This document shows, one piece after another, positions 61,954 to 64,000 of a stretch of DNA of 64,000 nucleotides; within the stretch, counting starts at the first letter, position 1, and each line of letters begins with the position of its first letter. Under the pieces are notes generated by a model, which saw only the letters and a list, made by a program, of their open reading frames with translations, was not told where the DNA came from and did not search any database. The stretch is taken from positions 186,001 through 250,000 of the forward strand of contig NZ_PJCH01000005.1 of the NCBI RefSeq assembly GCF_002943565.1, given 5' to 3'. Source of the stretch: Hyphococcus luteus. GTDB lineage: Bacteria > Pseudomonadota > Alphaproteobacteria > Caulobacterales > Parvularculaceae. The position numbers and the translations under genes are program-made.

Positions 61954-62748
61954 TCAGGCGCGGCCTTTTTCTACAGGGAAATCTTCCATGCGCGAGGACG
62001 GCAACGCAAACCAGTTTCGCGCCGATCCCGGCGGCGCTTCATGGAATCGCCTTTCGTTTCCGTCCCAAAGGAAAAAGCGGTAGCCAAAATCACTGAGAAA
62101 CGCCTGACAAGCGTCGGCGGTAGGGTTGTTTTCAACCATTAAAACCGGCGCACTCTCGCGAAGGGTTTCCCGCATGCCTTTAAGCACACCGAGTTCGCGC
62201 CCCTCAACGTCGATTTTCACCGCGTCGGGACGCAGGCCCAAAGCGTCGAATACGCCGATCTCCACCGACTGTTCAGCGACGCTCCCTTTTTGACCGGTTT
62301 CGCGCGCGAGCGCCTCAGCCTGTTCAGCCGCGGCGGCGGCGCTGAGACTTGCTCGGGTTGTCACCGGCAACCCGCCGATACAGGGAACGTAAAGCGGCAA
62401 CATTCCTTCCCTGTCAGCGAGCCCAATCTTATGGAAATCGAATCGTGCGCCAAGCATGCCTTTGATAAAATCGAGATCGGGCCAAAGCTGCGGGTTGGGT
62501 TCGAAAGAAAGAATCCGAAATCCTGGGCAGTGAACGGCGAAGGCGACCGCCGATTGCCCGCCATTCGCGCCGATATCAACGACAAGGCCGCCGGCGCTTT
62601 TTTTCAGCCCCTTGAAAGCGCGAAAATCCGGCTCGTCCGGCGAGCGCGCAACGAATTGCGCGGCAAGGAGGGCGCGGCGCAAATATCCGTAAATACGCGG
62701 ATTTTTGATCGTCTTGCGCAGGCAAGTATTGATCGCAGCGCTCTGCAT
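61954..62748 (-). CDS. FkbM family methyltransferase
   Basis: A 264-residue SAM-dependent methyltransferase of FkbM type: GLVVDIGANGGQSAVAFAVHCPGFRILSFEPNPQLW (in parts, residues 54-90), the acceptor part VKIDVEGRELGVLKGMRETL near residue 178 and PVLMVENNP. Family members methylate sugars or polyketides; the substrate is unknown. Its 3' end meets htpX over six bases. Confidence 0.9.
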   Translation of the reverse strand: MQSAAINTCLRKTIKNPRIYGYLRRALLAAQFVARSPDEPDFRAFKGLKKSAGGLVVDIGANGGQSAVAFAVHCPGFRILSFEPNPQLWPDLDFIKGMLGARFDFHKIGLADREGMLPLYVPCIGGLPVTTRASLSAAAAAEQAEALARETGQKGSVAEQSVEIGVFDALGLRPDAVKIDVEGRELGVLKGMRETLRESAPVLMVENNPTADACQAFLSDFGYRFFLWDGNERRFHEAPPGSARNWFALPSSRMEDFPVEKGRA

Positions 62749-62825
62749 GAGCGGACCTCCCGAAAAAAGCTGATTTAAGGTTAAGTATTTTCTTTTCAGT
62801 TAACGCGGAAATCCGGAAAACCAAA

Positions 62826-63365
62826 TCAAAACGCGTCGAATAGATCCGGCGCGAGCGCGCCTTCGATTTTCAACAGCCTGCGTTTCAATTCCGCCCCGCC
62901 CGGCGCGGAAAAGCCGGTCATGGCGCCGGACGCGCCGACAATGCGATGGCACGGCACGACAATCGGAAACGGATTGCGGCCCAGCGCCTGTCCCACGCGC
63001 CTTGACTGCGCCACATCGCCCAGCGCTTTCGCCAGATCGCCATAAGTCTTCGCCTCGCCCGGCCTGATCTCGACCGACAACGCATAAACCCGGCGCTCGA
63101 AATCGCCGACGCCCTCAAGATCGAGTTTGGCGTAAGAAAGATCGCGCTTTTCGCCTTCGAACAGCGCAACGATGTCTTCGATCAACGCGGCGATCTCTCG
63201 CGGCGGCTCGGCCTCGGCGGCGCCGGGCGCGCGCCGCCGCAGACGCCCGCGGGTTTCCTCGTCGCTCGCTTCGGGAAAGCTGACGGCGCGCAGGCCGTCC
63301 GGCCCCCAAGCGATCCCGCAGCGGCCGAGGGCCGTGTCGAAAAGAGCAAGCGAATAGCCCGTCAT
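62826..63365 (-). CDS. ogt: Methylated-DNA--protein-cysteine S-methyltransferase
   Basis: A 179-residue suicide repair protein that takes alkyl groups from O6-methylguanine. The active site is IVVPCHRIVGASGAMTGFSAPGG near residue 140; the helix-turn-helix part reads YALSVEIRPGEAKTYGDLAKALG. ATG 63365 (MTGYSLALFDTALGRCGIAWG) gives the normal size; an upstream open frame to 63488 lacks support. Confidence 0.94.
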   Translation of the reverse strand: MTGYSLALFDTALGRCGIAWGPDGLRAVSFPEASDEETRGRLRRRAPGAAEAEPPREIAALIEDIVALFEGEKRDLSYAKLDLEGVGDFERRVYALSVEIRPGEAKTYGDLAKALGDVAQSRRVGQALGRNPFPIVVPCHRIVGASGAMTGFSAPGGAELKRRLLKIEGALAPDLFDAF

Positions 63366-63519
63366 CTGCTGAAAGTAGCATGGATTCGAGAAACCCGGCG
63401 CCCGGAAGTTGCGGCGAGCATCGCAACGCCTGACCATCCAAGAAAAAGGGTGGCCGGAAACCGGACCGCCCTTGAATTTCTGGGCCAAGCTGAGCTTGCC
63501 CTATGATCTTGCCTTCAAG

Positions 63520-64000
63520 CTAAGCGGCTTTTTTCCTGCCGCGCAAGAAGCCGAGACCGCCAAGTCCCGCCAGGAACAGCGGAAACGCCGCGGGCAGCGG
63601 CACGTCGCTGACATCGCCAACCACAGCCGTGAATGTGATGTCCGTCCCAACGCTTGCAAATTCAAGCACGCCGCCGTCCGTCAATACCGCAGACACAGCC
63701 CATTGGAGGAAGTTGCCGCCTCCCGTTGACGGGCCGATGGACGTCGTCAGGTCATACGCGCCTAAGCCTGCCGGACCGTTCAGAAGATCCGCGCCGTTGA
63801 GACCGCCGTTTGCGCTGCGGCTGAATCCGACAAAACCGTTATTCACGAAGGTGCGCGTCGGCGAAATAAAGTCGAAAACGCCTAAACCATCGATGGCGAT
63901 CGACGCAGCCAGGTGTTCGACAGCATAAGTGCCGCCGCCAACATCAACGATATCATCCGTATCCGCCGCCGCTGTGATGACGATTGCTCCCCCATCGAAA
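63520..64000 (-). CDS. VPLPA-CTERM sorting domain protein, partial
   Basis: The frame is open from the right edge and ends at 63520; 160 residues are visible. The C-terminus is DVPLPAAFPLFLAGLGGLG then RGRKKAA: the VPLPA motif, a hydrophobic helix and a basic tail. Upstream residues are Gly/Asp/Thr-rich beta-type sequence (FVGFSRSANGGLNGAD). The true start lies beyond the window. It shares its sorting tail with the protein at 18015-18695. Confidence 0.85.
   Translation of the reverse strand, partial: FDGGAIVITAAADTDDIVDVGGGTYAVEHLAASIAIDGLGVFDFISPTRTFVNNGFVGFSRSANGGLNGADLLNGPAGLGAYDLTTSIGPSTGGGNFLQWAVSAVLTDGGVLEFASVGTDITFTAVVGDVSDVPLPAAFPLFLAGLGGLGFLRGRKKAA

Noticed and set aside
1-64000. 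CRISPR arrays, rRNA operons, complete insertion sequences, prophage
   Set aside because: Reading through the window I saw no evenly spaced direct repeats, no rRNA sequence, no transposase or integrase, and no phage structural gene.

Overview
The window is GC-rich, densely packed chromosomal DNA of an alphaproteobacterium. Supporting traits are a class I lysyl-tRNA synthetase, the long (365-residue) dCTP deaminase, a DUF1674 protein, a Cpa/Tad pilus cluster of Caulobacter type, and two proteins with VPLPA-CTERM sorting tails. The Parvularculaceae/Hyphomonadaceae neighbourhood is my best guess from this mix; no 16S rRNA gene is present to fix it.

Left part (1-21 kb): the cut-off end of a siroheme synthase gene, a LysR regulator, a run of hairpins including a long nested inverted repeat (1676-1790), an Fe-S scaffold protein, pirin, cysS with a DUF389 membrane protein, hisI, and a TetR-controlled operon (7514-9003) whose operators overlap its promoter. 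Then come transporters (MATE, DASS, an APC-like permease), pyrD, lysS, a VPLPA-CTERM protein with a clear terminator, and a BON/MscS channel.

Middle (21-47 kb): the prkA-yeaH-spoVR stress operon carries an extra small membrane gene wedged in by GTGA/ATGA overlaps. A REP/PATE-like pair of inverted 29-bp hairpins with compensatory stem changes follows. After hisC-tyrA and gloB, a split Tad/Cpa pilus locus covers 30.7-41.2 kb: cpaBCDEF-tadBC in one operon, a tadD-like TPR gene facing away, and a tadG-tadE-tadE/F operon. No flp pilin, cpaA peptidase or exosortase is in the window. A PAS-GGDEF-EAL protein, tRNA-Gly(CCC), a SYLF protein, a radical SAM protein and a DUF938 methyltransferase follow.

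The most interesting stretch is 46.5-47.1 kb. It has no credible gene but holds a chain of stable hairpins (two with GAAA tetraloops) ending in a strong intrinsic terminator, so it looks like a large structured RNA of about 500 nt. It may be related to the HEARO/omega-RNA class, which I could not test.

Right part (47-64 kb): an MFS transporter, dcd, apaG, trkH, a YpfJ metallopeptidase, an unknown secreted protein with a degenerate M23-like segment, a TonB-dependent receptor diverging from a Crp/Fnr regulator, an O-methyltransferase, an SNase-like nuclease, an NHL-propeller lipoprotein, DUF1674, htpX, an FkbM methyltransferase, ogt, and a second VPLPA-CTERM protein cut by the window edge.
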